Below are positions 44,603-53,432 of a stretch of DNA of 64,000 nt, piece after piece. Every line of letters starts with the position of its first letter. Position 1 is the first letter of the stretch. A program made the translations under genes and the position numbers. Under the pieces are notes generated by a model, which was not told the DNA's origin, did no database searches, and was given only the letters and a program-made list of their open reading frames with translations. The stretch is taken from positions 806,001 through 870,000 of the forward strand of contig NZ_CP171225.1 in the NCBI RefSeq assembly GCF_043226085.1, given 5' to 3'. The DNA comes from Amaricoccus sp003258405 (GTDB lineage: Bacteria > Pseudomonadota > Alphaproteobacteria > Rhodobacterales > Rhodobacteraceae).

Positions 44603-45166
44603 ATGTGGCAGAGCCTCAGAGTGGCAGCAGCAATCACGGCCCTCGGAATCGCCAGCCCGGCCCTCGCCGAGCAGGGCATCGACGGTAGTGTGGAGGGCAC
44701 TCTCAATCCCGAAGAGCTTTCAATCCGCGGGGCACTGGATCGCCTCCGCCATGACGAGGCGGATCCCATGCTGGGCATCTACGGCTATGCTGCTGCCAAA
44801 GCCGGAGACAACGTCACGGCCCGCGAACTGTTCGGACACCTCGCGCATCGTGGCAATCCGGAGGCCATGGAGTGGATGGCCTGGCTTGAAGACAACGGCC
44901 TTGGAGGCCCCGAAGCACCAGACCAGGCCGCCGAATGGGACCGGCGCGCGATGGTCGCGGGCAGCGAAATCGGCCAGTTCAACTACGGCCTTGATCTCAT
45001 GCGGGGCCGCGGCGTTCCGCGCGATGTTGAAGCCGGCAAGGCTGCCGTCCGCGAGGCGGCGGGGCGTGGTGAGACATCGGCACGTATGCTCGTCGAAAAC
45101 GATTTTGATCTCGACGTCGTCACGCCTGACGCCGATGACTGGAAGTACGGCGACCGCCTCTACTGA
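44603..45166 (+). CDS. Exported Sel1-repeat-type protein
   Basis: The 187-residue protein starts with a signal peptide (LRVAAAITALGIASPALAEQ) and contains two or three Sel1/TPR-like helical repeats: AGDNVTARELFGHLAHRGNPEAMEWMAWL, then SEIGQFNYGLDLMRGRGVP and AGKAAVREAAGRGETSARML. Such repeats mediate protein contacts in the periplasm. It lies 111 bases after the membrane regulator on the same strand and 57 bases before the formamidase gene. Function unknown. Confidence 0.75.
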   Translation: MWQSLRVAAAITALGIASPALAEQGIDGSVEGTLNPEELSIRGALDRLRHDEADPMLGIYGYAAAKAGDNVTARELFGHLAHRGNPEAMEWMAWLEDNGLGGPEAPDQAAEWDRRAMVAGSEIGQFNYGLDLMRGRGVPRDVEAGKAAVREAAGRGETSARMLVENDFDLDVVTPDADDWKYGDRLY

Positions 45167-45223
45167 CCCTTCCGCCATCCGACGCCCTTGCCGATCCGGG
45201 AAGCGGATGCATATGCTTTGGGC

Positions 45224-46171
45224 ATGTGCACCGCCACACCGAGCTACACCATTCATGCCCGCGATCACCATTTCGGCTGGAGCAACCGGCTCGAACCCGT
45301 CCGGACAGTCGCTCCCGGAGATCGTGTCGAGTTCCGCTGTCGCGACGCGTCAGACGGCCAGATCACGCCGGTAAGTACCGCAGCCGATCTTGCACGAAAC
45401 GACCCGGATCGCGTGAACCCCGTCACAGGCCCGATCCGCATCGACGGCGCCGAGCCCGGCGACATCCTGAAGATAGAGATCGATGGCTTCACCCCCTCCG
45501 GCTTCGGCTGGACGGCCAACATTCCCGGCTTCGGTCTTCTTGCGGATCAATTCCCCGATCCGGCCCTTCATCTCTGGCACTATCAGACAGGAACGGATGC
45601 GCCGATGGCATTCGGAGACATGGCCCGTGTTCCGCTCCGGCCCTTTGCCGGCACACTCGGCGTCGCTCCGGCGGCAAACGGCTGCCATTCGATCATCCCC
45701 CCGCGGCGGGTCGGTGGCAATCTCGACATTCGGGATCTGACAGCCGGAACCACCCTCTATCTTCCTATTGAAGTCAGTGGTGCCCTGTTCTCGATCGGCG
45801 ACACTCACGCAGCTCAGGGCGACGGCGAAGTCTGCGGCACCGCGATCGAAAGCCGGATGGATGTCACCCTGCGCTTCGATCTTCTTAAGGCGACACCCCT
45901 CGCCTTCCCCCGCTTCACGACACCCGCCCCCGTGACAGGTCATGTCGACTCCAATGGATACGAGGTCACCACGGGGATAGCCCCCGACCTCATGGAGGCC
46001 GCGAGATCTGCCGTTTCAGGCATGATCGACCTCCTGGGCAGGCTACATGGAATGGGCGCGGTCGAGGCCTACATGCTCAGCTCAGTCTGCGGCGATCTTC
46101 GCATCTCGGAGATAGTCGATGCTCCCAACTGGGTCGTCGCATTCTACATGCCGCGCAGTATCTTCAACTGA
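45224..46171 (+). CDS. Acetamidase/formamidase family protein
   Basis: This 315-residue protein belongs to the FmdA/AmdA family: FGWSNRLEPVRTVAPGDRVEF, GPIRIDGAEPGDILKIEI, GCHSIIPPRRVGGNLDIRDL and IGDTHAAQGDGEVCGTAIE are the conserved metal- and substrate-site stretches. It hydrolyses short amides to ammonia and a carboxylate. ATG 45224 is chosen because homology begins there; TTG 45188 is possible. It follows the transporter and regulator genes and suggests that the importer brings in amides. It is convergent with the MtnA-like gene. Confidence 0.88.
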   Translation: MCTATPSYTIHARDHHFGWSNRLEPVRTVAPGDRVEFRCRDASDGQITPVSTAADLARNDPDRVNPVTGPIRIDGAEPGDILKIEIDGFTPSGFGWTANIPGFGLLADQFPDPALHLWHYQTGTDAPMAFGDMARVPLRPFAGTLGVAPAANGCHSIIPPRRVGGNLDIRDLTAGTTLYLPIEVSGALFSIGDTHAAQGDGEVCGTAIESRMDVTLRFDLLKATPLAFPRFTTPAPVTGHVDSNGYEVTTGIAPDLMEAARSAVSGMIDLLGRLHGMGAVEAYMLSSVCGDLRISEIVDAPNWVVAFYMPRSIFN

Positions 46172-46185
46172 AGCAACAGGGCCGC

Positions 46186-47196
46186 TCACGCCGCGATTCG
46201 ATCCGGAAAGAGACGACGCAGATCATCCCGGCAGGCCGAACAGATGCCCCGCTCCGTTATCAGCCCGCAAAGGTCTCGCGCCAGCGTGATATCCGGCGCA
46301 ACCTCTGAAACAAGCGGCAAGGCACCATCGCCGCGGAGCGGCAAACCGCCCCAGCCAATCGCCGTGGACGTTACAGCCGCGTAGCAGGGCACGCCATGGG
46401 CCCGCGCAACTGCAGCCCAGCCGCTCAATGGCTCGAGATTACGCACATCGCCTTGGAGCGTCACACTCTGCGCTCCCAGGAGCACAAGATCGACAATGCC
46501 CGATTCCATCATCGCGGTACCATGCCCGACGGTGATGGCGGTCCGGGGAATCCCCTGCCCTGCAAGTTCCCAGCGCATGACCGCGGCACTCGCCCGATCG
46601 GCTGCAGTCTCGTCAAGAAAGACGTGGATCGGAATGCCTGCCGCATGCGCCCGATAGATCGGCGCCATGGCCGTTCCCCAATCCACGGTCGAAAGCCACC
46701 CCGCAGTGCAGGGCGCGATGATATTGAGCCGCCGACCAGGCGTCTGCTGCGCAAGATCCTTCAGAATCCTCAGACCATGCGTGCCAATTGCCCGGTTATG
46801 CTCGACATCGGCCTCGGAAAGCTCGAGCGCCCGCTTGTAGGCCGCCTCGCGTCGCTCCCAAGGGCGGCGAAACAGCAGCGCCTTGTTCATTTCCCGCAAC
46901 GCCCAGGCCGCCTCGGCGCTCGATGCAGCAAAGCTTGCGAGATGCGCGCAAGCCCGCATCAGCGAAGCATTCGAGGGATCCTCCAGCATCGCGAAAGCCG
47001 TTCCATAGGCACAGACGGCTGCGGTGAGCGGTCCGCCACGCACCTGCCCGTCGCGGATAGCCGCCACAGCCTCTTCAAGCGTTGCGATCCCGACGATCCA
47101 GAATTCATGTGGAAGCCATCGCTGATCAATGATCCTGACAGTGCGACCATCGTGATCCAACCAGAGCGAGCGATATGACTTGCCGTCCACCTTCAT
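46186..47196 (-). CDS. Divergent MtnA/eIF2B-family protein with altered active site
   Basis: The 336-residue protein aligns with methylthioribose-1-phosphate isomerase: MKVDGKSYRSLWLDHDG at the start, QVRGGPLTAAVCAYGTA, APCTAGWLSTVDWGTAMAPIY, and HVFLDETAADRASAAVMRWEL. The catalytic cysteine equivalent (Cys163) is present, but the GAD motif with the catalytic aspartate is GAQ (241-243), and the following NKIGTY is NLEPLSG. It is therefore either inactive or changed in reaction. It follows the channel gene by 65 bases, at the end of the Mce run. GGGAAGAG precedes ATG 47196. Confidence 0.75.
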   Translation of the reverse strand: MKVDGKSYRSLWLDHDGRTVRIIDQRWLPHEFWIVGIATLEEAVAAIRDGQVRGGPLTAAVCAYGTAFAMLEDPSNASLMRACAHLASFAASSAEAAWALREMNKALLFRRPWERREAAYKRALELSEADVEHNRAIGTHGLRILKDLAQQTPGRRLNIIAPCTAGWLSTVDWGTAMAPIYRAHAAGIPIHVFLDETAADRASAAVMRWELAGQGIPRTAITVGHGTAMMESGIVDLVLLGAQSVTLQGDVRNLEPLSGWAAVARAHGVPCYAAVTSTAIGWGGLPLRGDGALPLVSEVAPDITLARDLCGLITERGICSACRDDLRRLFPDRIAA

Positions 47197-47261
47197 GAAA
47201 CTCTTCCCGGCAGCACCAACCGTCTCCGAACCAAATCGAAACCAACGGGAAACTCGCAACT

Positions 47262-48392
47262 CTAGGGCACTGACGACTCAACCCCGGCACTTGGATAGCT
47301 GCGCCCACCGAACATCCAGTGTTCGCGCTCCAATAGTAGCAATAGTGACAGATTGATCGGATCACGAAAAGCGGATTCCTTGGGGAAACGCATGGCGTAT
47401 TCATGAAAACCAACGGCCAGTTCGTGAACCCGAATTCTGTCGCCCTGCACCACATGCTCGGAGATCCAGCGCATTTCCGGCTCGTCCGCCACGAACGCGG
47501 TAAGCTGACCTGACGCAAGCGCGGCAAGCCCCTTGTCGATCGAATCGAACACCTTGATGTCCGCCCCAAGCTGCCAGAGCCTGCGGCGCAGGTTGCTGTC
47601 CTGCAGCGTGCCGACCGATGCGCCTGAAATGTCGGATGCGGTGGAAATTTCGACGGATCCAACGGCCCGCGTGATCCGCGCGGTCAGCTGTGCGGTCACG
47701 ACCGAGGTCAGGATAAGGGCTGCATACATCCAGAACACAGCGGCGAGACGTCCAGCGTTGGTGATGGGCGTCTTGTCGCCATATCCCACTGTTGTCATTG
47801 TCACCACAGCCCACCAGAAGCCGTTGCCAAGACCCTTGCCCATCTTCGGCGGAAAATTCCGCGCGTTGCGGTGCCGCTCGGCGAACCAGACCACTGCGCC
47901 CGCGACGAGCGCAAGCAGCGAGAGGATCCCTATCGTCGCAAGAAACTCCGGCGAGCCAAGGGCGGCGAGGGTAATTACGATACCGCGCCAGCGATTTTCC
48001 GAGGTTGCGATACCGTAACCCGCCCGATCATAGGGATATCCGAAATCGATACGTCGGATATCCGCCGGGCGGACCTCAACCGGAGCAATCGAGAGATCCA
48101 CGGCGCCGCTCGCCACTTGGGAATCCGGATCCCGCGCCTCATCCTCGACCCAGATGAAATCATAGCCCCTGTCTTCGGCAATCCGGTTCCAGAGATCGAC
48201 ATTGAGCCCGTCCCAGCTGCCATCCTCGCGTTTGATCGCATAGGGCGGCCTCTCATGTATCCCGATCCGCAGACTCGTCCGTGCACGATCTGCAGTCTCT
48301 GCGGACGCGGGCTCCACTGCGAACACGAGGCACGCAATAAGCCATACAAAGAGGAAGAATTGTCGCCGAAAGAGATGGCGGGCGCCCGCCAT
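47262..48392 (-). CDS. GluR0-like ligand-gated potassium channel homologue
   Basis: The 376-residue protein has a signal peptide (1-32), a first periplasmic-binding lobe (41-140; LRIGIHERPPYAI, DGLNVDLWNRIAEDRGYDF), a membrane helix (149-170), a pore loop with the K+ selectivity filter TVGYGD (201-206), a second helix (215-237) and a second binding lobe (241-370; VGTLQDSNLRRRL, VADEPEMRWI). This lobe-pore-lobe order is that of GluR0, the prokaryotic ionotropic glutamate receptor. Arg in VEVRPAD and Asp-Glu in VADEPE could bind an amino-acid-like ligand. The ATG lies one base after the stop of the Mce lipoprotein gene, so translation is coupled. Confidence 0.85.
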   Translation of the reverse strand: MAGARHLFRRQFFLFVWLIACLVFAVEPASAETADRARTSLRIGIHERPPYAIKREDGSWDGLNVDLWNRIAEDRGYDFIWVEDEARDPDSQVASGAVDLSIAPVEVRPADIRRIDFGYPYDRAGYGIATSENRWRGIVITLAALGSPEFLATIGILSLLALVAGAVVWFAERHRNARNFPPKMGKGLGNGFWWAVVTMTTVGYGDKTPITNAGRLAAVFWMYAALILTSVVTAQLTARITRAVGSVEISTASDISGASVGTLQDSNLRRRLWQLGADIKVFDSIDKGLAALASGQLTAFVADEPEMRWISEHVVQGDRIRVHELAVGFHEYAMRFPKESAFRDPINLSLLLLLEREHWMFGGRSYPSAGVESSVP

Positions 48393-48393
48393 C

Positions 48394-49017
48394 TCAGACC
48401 CGGGCCGCCGATGCCGCCCAGGCAACCACCTCGCGCAGGACCCTCTCGGTCGCGGTATCGAATGCAGGCACGATCACCGCCGCGCTGTCGTCGCTTGCCC
48501 GTGCGTCCGCCTCGAAACGCCGGCGAGCGGCGACACGGCCGTCGCCTTCATTCAAGACCGTGACGCTGAGGCGCACGACCACGTGCACGGGTGCCGGAGC
48601 ACCTTCCGGCGCAATCTCCGCCTGGAAGGCCTCGATATCCACCACAAGAGTGTGGTCAGGCAAGGGTCCGGTGCTGTTTGTCGTAACGAGGCCGAACCGG
48701 CCGGTGCTCGAAAGCGAACGGGTCAGGAGCTGCTGGATCAGGACCGGTGCCGGATCGACCCAGCGCCCGTCGCCGAGAAAGGCCACTTGCAGCGCGTCAG
48801 GCTTGATGACGATCCGGTCAGATGCGATCGCTCCCGAGGAGGTCGGAGCGCTCACGGCAAGCGTCGGCCCGCCGCTCCGCGCCGCTGGCCCCGCCGCTTC
48901 GACGGCCGTGAGTTCATAGGTGTCAAGACTGCGGGACGCCGAGTCGAGTGATGAGATCGTGCTGCATCCGCCGAGTGCGAGCAATGCGATGGCAAGGGGA
49001 GAAGAGGTCAGTCGCAT
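48394..49017 (-). CDS. ABC-type transport auxiliary lipoprotein (PqiC/Mce-associated)
   Basis: The 207-residue protein starts with a lipoprotein signal (LAIALLALGGCST, acylated Cys18) and contains the ABC_trans_aux fold: IVIKPDALQVAFLGDGRWVDPAPVLIQQLL and HTLVVDIEAFQAEI. Such lipoproteins sit on the outer membrane side of MCE transporters and take part in lipid shuttling between membranes. It starts 10 bases after the MCE protein gene ends and abuts the channel gene. Confidence 0.88.
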   Translation of the reverse strand: MRLTSSPLAIALLALGGCSTISSLDSASRSLDTYELTAVEAAGPAARSGGPTLAVSAPTSSGAIASDRIVIKPDALQVAFLGDGRWVDPAPVLIQQLLTRSLSSTGRFGLVTTNSTGPLPDHTLVVDIEAFQAEIAPEGAPAPVHVVVRLSVTVLNEGDGRVAARRRFEADARASDDSAAVIVPAFDTATERVLREVVAWAASAARV

Positions 49018-49027
49018 CCTGTCTCCA

Positions 49028-50767
49028 TCAACGTCTGTAGTCGGGCGCCTGCCCGCCAAGAAGGAACCGCGCCGGATCGCGCTCGAGCCGCGCCGCGATC
49101 CGGTCAAGTCGCAGAACCAGATCGCGCAGTTCCCGGCTGAGCAGCGTGAACTCGGGAAGCCCTTGCTGCGAAAAGGTCTGTACCGGGCCGGCAGCCCCTG
49201 ACACAATGGTGTCGACGCGCCCCATCACATCCGACGCCTGCGAGATCACCCCGCGCAAATCTGCCGCCGCCGCCGGAAGATCCGCCGAAATCTGTTCGAC
49301 GGCATCCCCCACCCGCGCGGCAGCGAGCCGGATATCAGCGGCTGTAGGCTTCGCCTCATCCTCGAGAATGCCGTTGACCGTATCAAAGGTCGTCGAGGCC
49401 GCCGAAAGAGTCCTTTCCGCGCTATCCATGGCACCATCGAGCCGCGCCAGTGTGCCGTTGACGTTGTGAAGAGTATCCACTGCCGCGGCCAGCGCGCCCT
49501 GCGCATCCGCCGCGAACGGCGCCATCTGGCCGGTGAAGGCCGTGACATCCGCGCCGACCTGCGTCACGACGCGGTTTGCCGTTGCCACAGCATTTCGCAC
49601 ATCTGCGACGACGGCAGGCATGTCACTGTCAAGCACCTGATTGACGGCATCCAGAGCCTTGTCCGTGCGCGCAAGCGTTGCGCGTGCCTCGCTGACCAGC
49701 AGGGTTCCATCGCCATCAACCAGATCCTCGAAACTCTTCGAGGCCGAATCGACCGATTCGAGCGTGACGTTCGCCTCGGTCATCACTGCATCGATCGCCG
49801 CCAGCGTCTTCTCCAGATCGTCGAGTCGCGCCGTCGCCCGCTGCGCCGTCGTGCCATAGTCCTGCAACACACCGCTCGCTTCGCCGGCGATCTTGTCAAG
49901 CGCCGCCCGCAGGTCGGTAACCGTGCCACGCAATTCGGCCAGGGTCGCTGCGCCGTCTTCCCGGACGAGCCGGTCTGCCTCGCTGAGCGCCCCATTCGCC
50001 GTGCCCAGGGTGTTCGTCGCCGTCTTGAGCGTGGTCTGGGCATCCGAAAACGTGGTAGTTGCCTCGCTCAGCATCGTGTCGGCCTTCGCCAGCGTCTCCT
50101 GGAACGCCGAAGCGACCGGCGCAAGTTGATTGGTGAACGCCGCTATCTCTCCAGTGGCATCGGAAACCGTGTTGGAGATCGACGAAAAGTCGGCGAGCGC
50201 GGTCTCGAGCTTGGCCGAAGCCAGATCGACATTCTTCAGAATGCTGGCGATGTAGTCCTGATTGTCGCGGCTTGCAAAACCGCGCAGGTCGCGCAGAAGG
50301 CTTACCGCCTCGCTGATGAGATCAGGCGCATCCTCCGTCAGCTTTTCCACCACCGAGCGCTCCGCCATCAGTTCTGGCACGCCGGTCGCGGGCTGTGGTG
50401 GTGGCTCCGGCGCCGTCGGGCTCCCGCCCGAAAGCGAAACAAAGGAGGTGCCGGTAACACCGAGCACCTGGAGCTGCGCCCGAGTATCTGTCTTGACCGG
50501 CGTTCCAGCCTTGATTTCGATCCGCACCCGCACGAGCGAGGGATCGTCCTCGGCGAGCCTAAGGCTCACCACGCTTCCCACCGAGAGGCCATTGAACCGC
50601 ACATCCGCAGCCTGCGACAGACCGGAAACATCCGAAAAGAGAATATCGTAATAGTCGTATTGACGATCGACCTGGTATTTCGCCAACCAGACGAAAAACC
50701 CGAGCAGCCCGAGGATCCCGGCAAGGGTGAAGGCCCCGATGAGGACGTAGTTGGCACGCGTCTCCAT
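49028..50767 (-). CDS. MCE/MlaD-family protein with long coiled-coil tail
   Basis: The 579-residue protein has one N-terminal membrane helix (YVLIGAFTLAGILGLLGFFVWLAKY), one MCE domain (residues 38-120; FSDVSGLSQAADVRFNGLSVG, QVLGVTGTSFVSL) and about 420 residues of heptad-like helices, reminiscent of PqiB/LetB-like or Mce needle proteins. It binds the inner-membrane permease and spans the periplasm as a lipid conduit. It lies between the ATPase and lipoprotein genes. ATG 50767 follows GGAGGA closely. Confidence 0.92.
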   Translation of the reverse strand: METRANYVLIGAFTLAGILGLLGFFVWLAKYQVDRQYDYYDILFSDVSGLSQAADVRFNGLSVGSVVSLRLAEDDPSLVRVRIEIKAGTPVKTDTRAQLQVLGVTGTSFVSLSGGSPTAPEPPPQPATGVPELMAERSVVEKLTEDAPDLISEAVSLLRDLRGFASRDNQDYIASILKNVDLASAKLETALADFSSISNTVSDATGEIAAFTNQLAPVASAFQETLAKADTMLSEATTTFSDAQTTLKTATNTLGTANGALSEADRLVREDGAATLAELRGTVTDLRAALDKIAGEASGVLQDYGTTAQRATARLDDLEKTLAAIDAVMTEANVTLESVDSASKSFEDLVDGDGTLLVSEARATLARTDKALDAVNQVLDSDMPAVVADVRNAVATANRVVTQVGADVTAFTGQMAPFAADAQGALAAAVDTLHNVNGTLARLDGAMDSAERTLSAASTTFDTVNGILEDEAKPTAADIRLAAARVGDAVEQISADLPAAAADLRGVISQASDVMGRVDTIVSGAAGPVQTFSQQGLPEFTLLSRELRDLVLRLDRIAARLERDPARFLLGGQAPDYRR

Positions 50768-50776
50768 GGTTCCTCC

Positions 50777-51565
50777 TCAACCCCCAGCCAGTGCGGCACG
50801 GGCACGCGGCCCGTGAAAATACTCACGCACCCAAGGGTGATCGACCTTCAGCATATCCGTCATAGTTCCGGTTACGAGAACCCTTTTCTCGGCCAGCACC
50901 GCAATCCGATCGCAGATGGCATGAAGGCTGTCCAGATCGTGCGTCACCAGAAAGACCGTAAGTCCGAGTGCGTCCGTGAGCTTTCGGATCAATGTGTCAA
51001 ACGCCGCCGCGCCGATCGGATCGAGCCCGGCGGTAGGCTCGTCGAGAAAGACGATTTCGGGATCGAGCGCAAGCGCACGGGCGAGCCCCGCCCGCTTCCT
51101 CATGCCCCCCGACAACTCCGAGGGAAACTTTTCGCAAGCGTTCTCCGGCAGACCGACCATCACGACCTTGAGCCGCGCCAGGGCCTCGCGCGTGGCCCGC
51201 GCGAGCTCCGGAAGCTGCTCGCGCATCGGCGCCTCGACATTCTGCTGCACATCAAGCGACGAAAAGAGCGCCCCATCCTGAAACATCACGCCCCAGCGCT
51301 GCTCGACCGCGCGCCGCGCCTCTTGCGGGGCGTCCAGCACATCGGTGCCGAAAACCCGAATCGTGCCCGCGCTCGGCCGCATGAGCCCCGCAATCTCGCG
51401 CAGCAGCACCGACTTGCCCGTGCCCGATCCGCCGACGACGCCAAGCACCTCACCCCGGTAGACATCGAGATCAAGGCCGTCGTGCACGACGTGATCGCCA
51501 AAGCGTGTGGAAAGCCCACGCACCTCGACCACTGCCTCACGCATCTCCCCGGCCACGTTCGTCAC
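50777..51565 (-). CDS. Mla/Mce-type ABC ATPase
   Basis: This 262-residue MlaF-type ATPase has Walker A VVGGSGTGKSVLLREIAGL, the signature ELSGGMRKRAGLARAL and Walker B IVFLDEPTAGLDPIGA. It energises lipid transport with the MlaE-type permease. Its ATG overlaps the permease stop (ATGA). Confidence 0.94.
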   Translation of the reverse strand: MTNVAGEMREAVVEVRGLSTRFGDHVVHDGLDLDVYRGEVLGVVGGSGTGKSVLLREIAGLMRPSAGTIRVFGTDVLDAPQEARRAVEQRWGVMFQDGALFSSLDVQQNVEAPMREQLPELARATREALARLKVVMVGLPENACEKFPSELSGGMRKRAGLARALALDPEIVFLDEPTAGLDPIGAAAFDTLIRKLTDALGLTVFLVTHDLDSLHAICDRIAVLAEKRVLVTGTMTDMLKVDHPWVREYFHGPRARAALAGG

Positions 51566-52722
51566 TTGCCCACCAATGCAAAAAAGATCGAGAAGACCGC
51601 ATCAAGCACGATGACGAGAAAGATCGCCTCGACAACGGAGCGCGAGGTCCGTGCCCCGAGCGACTCCGCATTGCCCTCGACCTTGAGGCCCTCGTAGCAG
51701 CCAACGAGGGCAATCGTGAGCGCAAAGAACGGAGCCTTCACCATGCCGATCACGAACTGCCAGACGTCCGTATCGTCCCAGAGGCGCGCGACAAACATCT
51801 CCGGCGAGACGCCGAGCGTGATCCAGGACATGAGCGCACCACCGATCAGGCCTGCCAGGTCGGCGATAAAGCCGAGGATCGGAAGCATGATGACGAGCGC
51901 CAGCACCCGCGGGACGATCAGCACACTCACCGGATCGAGCCCCAGAGTGCGCATCGCATCGATCTCCTCGCGCATCTTCATCGAGCCGATTGCCGCGGTG
52001 AATGCCGAGGCCGAACGCCCTGCGACGATGATGGCCGTAAGCAGAATGCCAAGCTCGCGCAGGATCGAGATCGCGATCAGGTCCACCACGAAGATTTCCG
52101 CCCCGAACTGGCGCAGCTGCACCGCCCCCTGGAAGGCGAGCACGACGCCGATCAGAAAGGCCATCAGGCTCACGATGGGCACGGCATCGAATCCGACCGC
52201 CTGCATGTGATGAACAAGCGCCGTCCAGCGCAACCGCAAGGGGTTGAACACCAGCCCCACGCACCGCACGATGATCTCGCCGAGAAGATTCGACATCTCG
52301 ACACAGGTCCGCCAGGCGCCGCTGGTCGCCTCGCCGATATGCTCGAGCCAGCATATGAAACCGGGCCTGCCTGGTTGCGGCGGCGCACCGGGCAGGCTTG
52401 CCTCGACGGTGTCCAGAAGCCCCTGCCATTGCGCCGAAAGGCCGGCAAACCGCACCGCTCCCCCCTCGGCTTCGAGTCTGCGGGCCAGCGAAAGCACGAA
52501 CCAGGCACCGGCGGTGTCGAGTCCATGGATTTGCGACATATCGAGCACAATGCCCTCGGCCGGCTTCCCCGCCGCGATTTGTGCGGCGGCGCCCCGACCA
52601 AGGGTTTCAAGCTCGGGCAGATGGCGAATGCGCAGCACCCCGCCCAGTCGCAGCAACGCAGGGCGCACTCCGAGATCGACTTCGAGCGTCGGAAACCCGT
52701 CCGCGAATGCCTGCCCGTTCAT
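51562..52722 (-). CDS. STAS-fused MlaE-type ABC permease
   Basis: The 386-residue protein carries an N-terminal STAS domain (about residues 12-110; IVLDMSQIHGLDTAGAWFVLSLARRL) joined to the MlaE permease domain with five or six membrane helices (LMAFLIGVVLAFQGAVQLRQFG, IVAGRSASAFTAAIGSMKMREEIDAM). In E. coli the STAS part is a separate protein, MlaB. ATG 52722 follows an AGAGGCGAG site. It is the first gene of the Mce set; the thioesterase gene ends 63 bases upstream. Confidence 0.92.
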   Translation of the reverse strand: MNGQAFADGFPTLEVDLGVRPALLRLGGVLRIRHLPELETLGRGAAAQIAAGKPAEGIVLDMSQIHGLDTAGAWFVLSLARRLEAEGGAVRFAGLSAQWQGLLDTVEASLPGAPPQPGRPGFICWLEHIGEATSGAWRTCVEMSNLLGEIIVRCVGLVFNPLRLRWTALVHHMQAVGFDAVPIVSLMAFLIGVVLAFQGAVQLRQFGAEIFVVDLIAISILRELGILLTAIIVAGRSASAFTAAIGSMKMREEIDAMRTLGLDPVSVLIVPRVLALVIMLPILGFIADLAGLIGGALMSWITLGVSPEMFVARLWDDTDVWQFVIGMVKAPFFALTIALVGCYEGLKVEGNAESLGARTSRSVVEAIFLVIVLDAVFSIFFALVGK

Positions 52723-52785
52723 CTCGCCTCTCGATTGTGTCACGGCGATCTGAGCATGCCTGCGACATGAGAGCAACCGCCGCAA

Positions 52786-53304
52786 TCATCCGGCCACGGG
52801 CTCGCGTCTCGCGCCGATCGCCCGACCCGCCGCGTCCGGCAGCGGCAGCCCGCTCTGGGCCTCCGCAATCGGCCGAAGCCGCTTCAGAACCGCCGCATCC
52901 GCAGGAGCTGCACGACCGGCCGCCATGTCGACATGCAGGAGCATCTGCTCGATCGAGGCCACCACCCGGCCCTTCACCGCGAACCGCACGAAGACATGCA
53001 GCCGCTTTTCGTCGGCAGCGATGAGCTGGAGTGTACCCGTGAGGAGATCGCCCGCCTTGCTTTCGCCGAGGTGCTGGATATGGGTCTCGACGGTGTAGTA
53101 GCTCTTTCCGCTCGCCACATAGGCCGGATCGGCGCCAATCATCCGCAGGAACACATCCGTCACTTCGGAGCAGGCCAGCAGATACCGGCCTTCCGTCATG
53201 TGACCATTGTAGTCGATCCAGCTCGGAACGACGCGAAGACGCGCAAGCTCAAGCGGCGCGGCGAGCCGGTCTGCCGGAAACTCTGGAATTGTCAGTCGGG
53301 TCAA
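52786..53304 (-). CDS. Hot-dog thioesterase (betainyl-CoA thioesterase-like)
   Basis: The 172-residue hot-dog protein contains RVVPSWIDYNGHMTEGRYLLACSEVTDVFL and VETHIQHLGESKAGDLLTGTLQLIAADEKRLHVF in sections, the active-site WIDYNGHM being typical of the thioesterase linked to carnitine degradation (CdhB or the C-terminal domain of carnitine dehydrogenase). GGGAGG five bases before TTG 53304 supports that start; ATG 53322 and ATG 53331 are alternatives. No carnitine dehydrogenase is in the window, so the substrate is uncertain. It may be cotranscribed with the Mce genes. Confidence 0.72.
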   Translation of the reverse strand: MTRLTIPEFPADRLAAPLELARLRVVPSWIDYNGHMTEGRYLLACSEVTDVFLRMIGADPAYVASGKSYYTVETHIQHLGESKAGDLLTGTLQLIAADEKRLHVFVRFAVKGRVVASIEQMLLHVDMAAGRAAPADAAVLKRLRPIAEAQSGLPLPDAAGRAIGARREPVAG

Positions 53305-53432
53305 GGCATCCTCCCGCCGCATCGGTCTCATGTTCGGCGAACCATCGCACGCGCCGTCGCTCAAGGACAGGGGTTGAACTCCACGCTCGATTGGCGAAGC
53401 TGTGCAGAGCCCATGCTCGCAGGAGAAGAGCC

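Noticed and set aside
49466..51697. 743-codon open frame on the plus strand
   Set aside because: It lies opposite the MCE and ATPase genes, has low-complexity Arg/His-rich translation and no motif; a GC-driven shadow.
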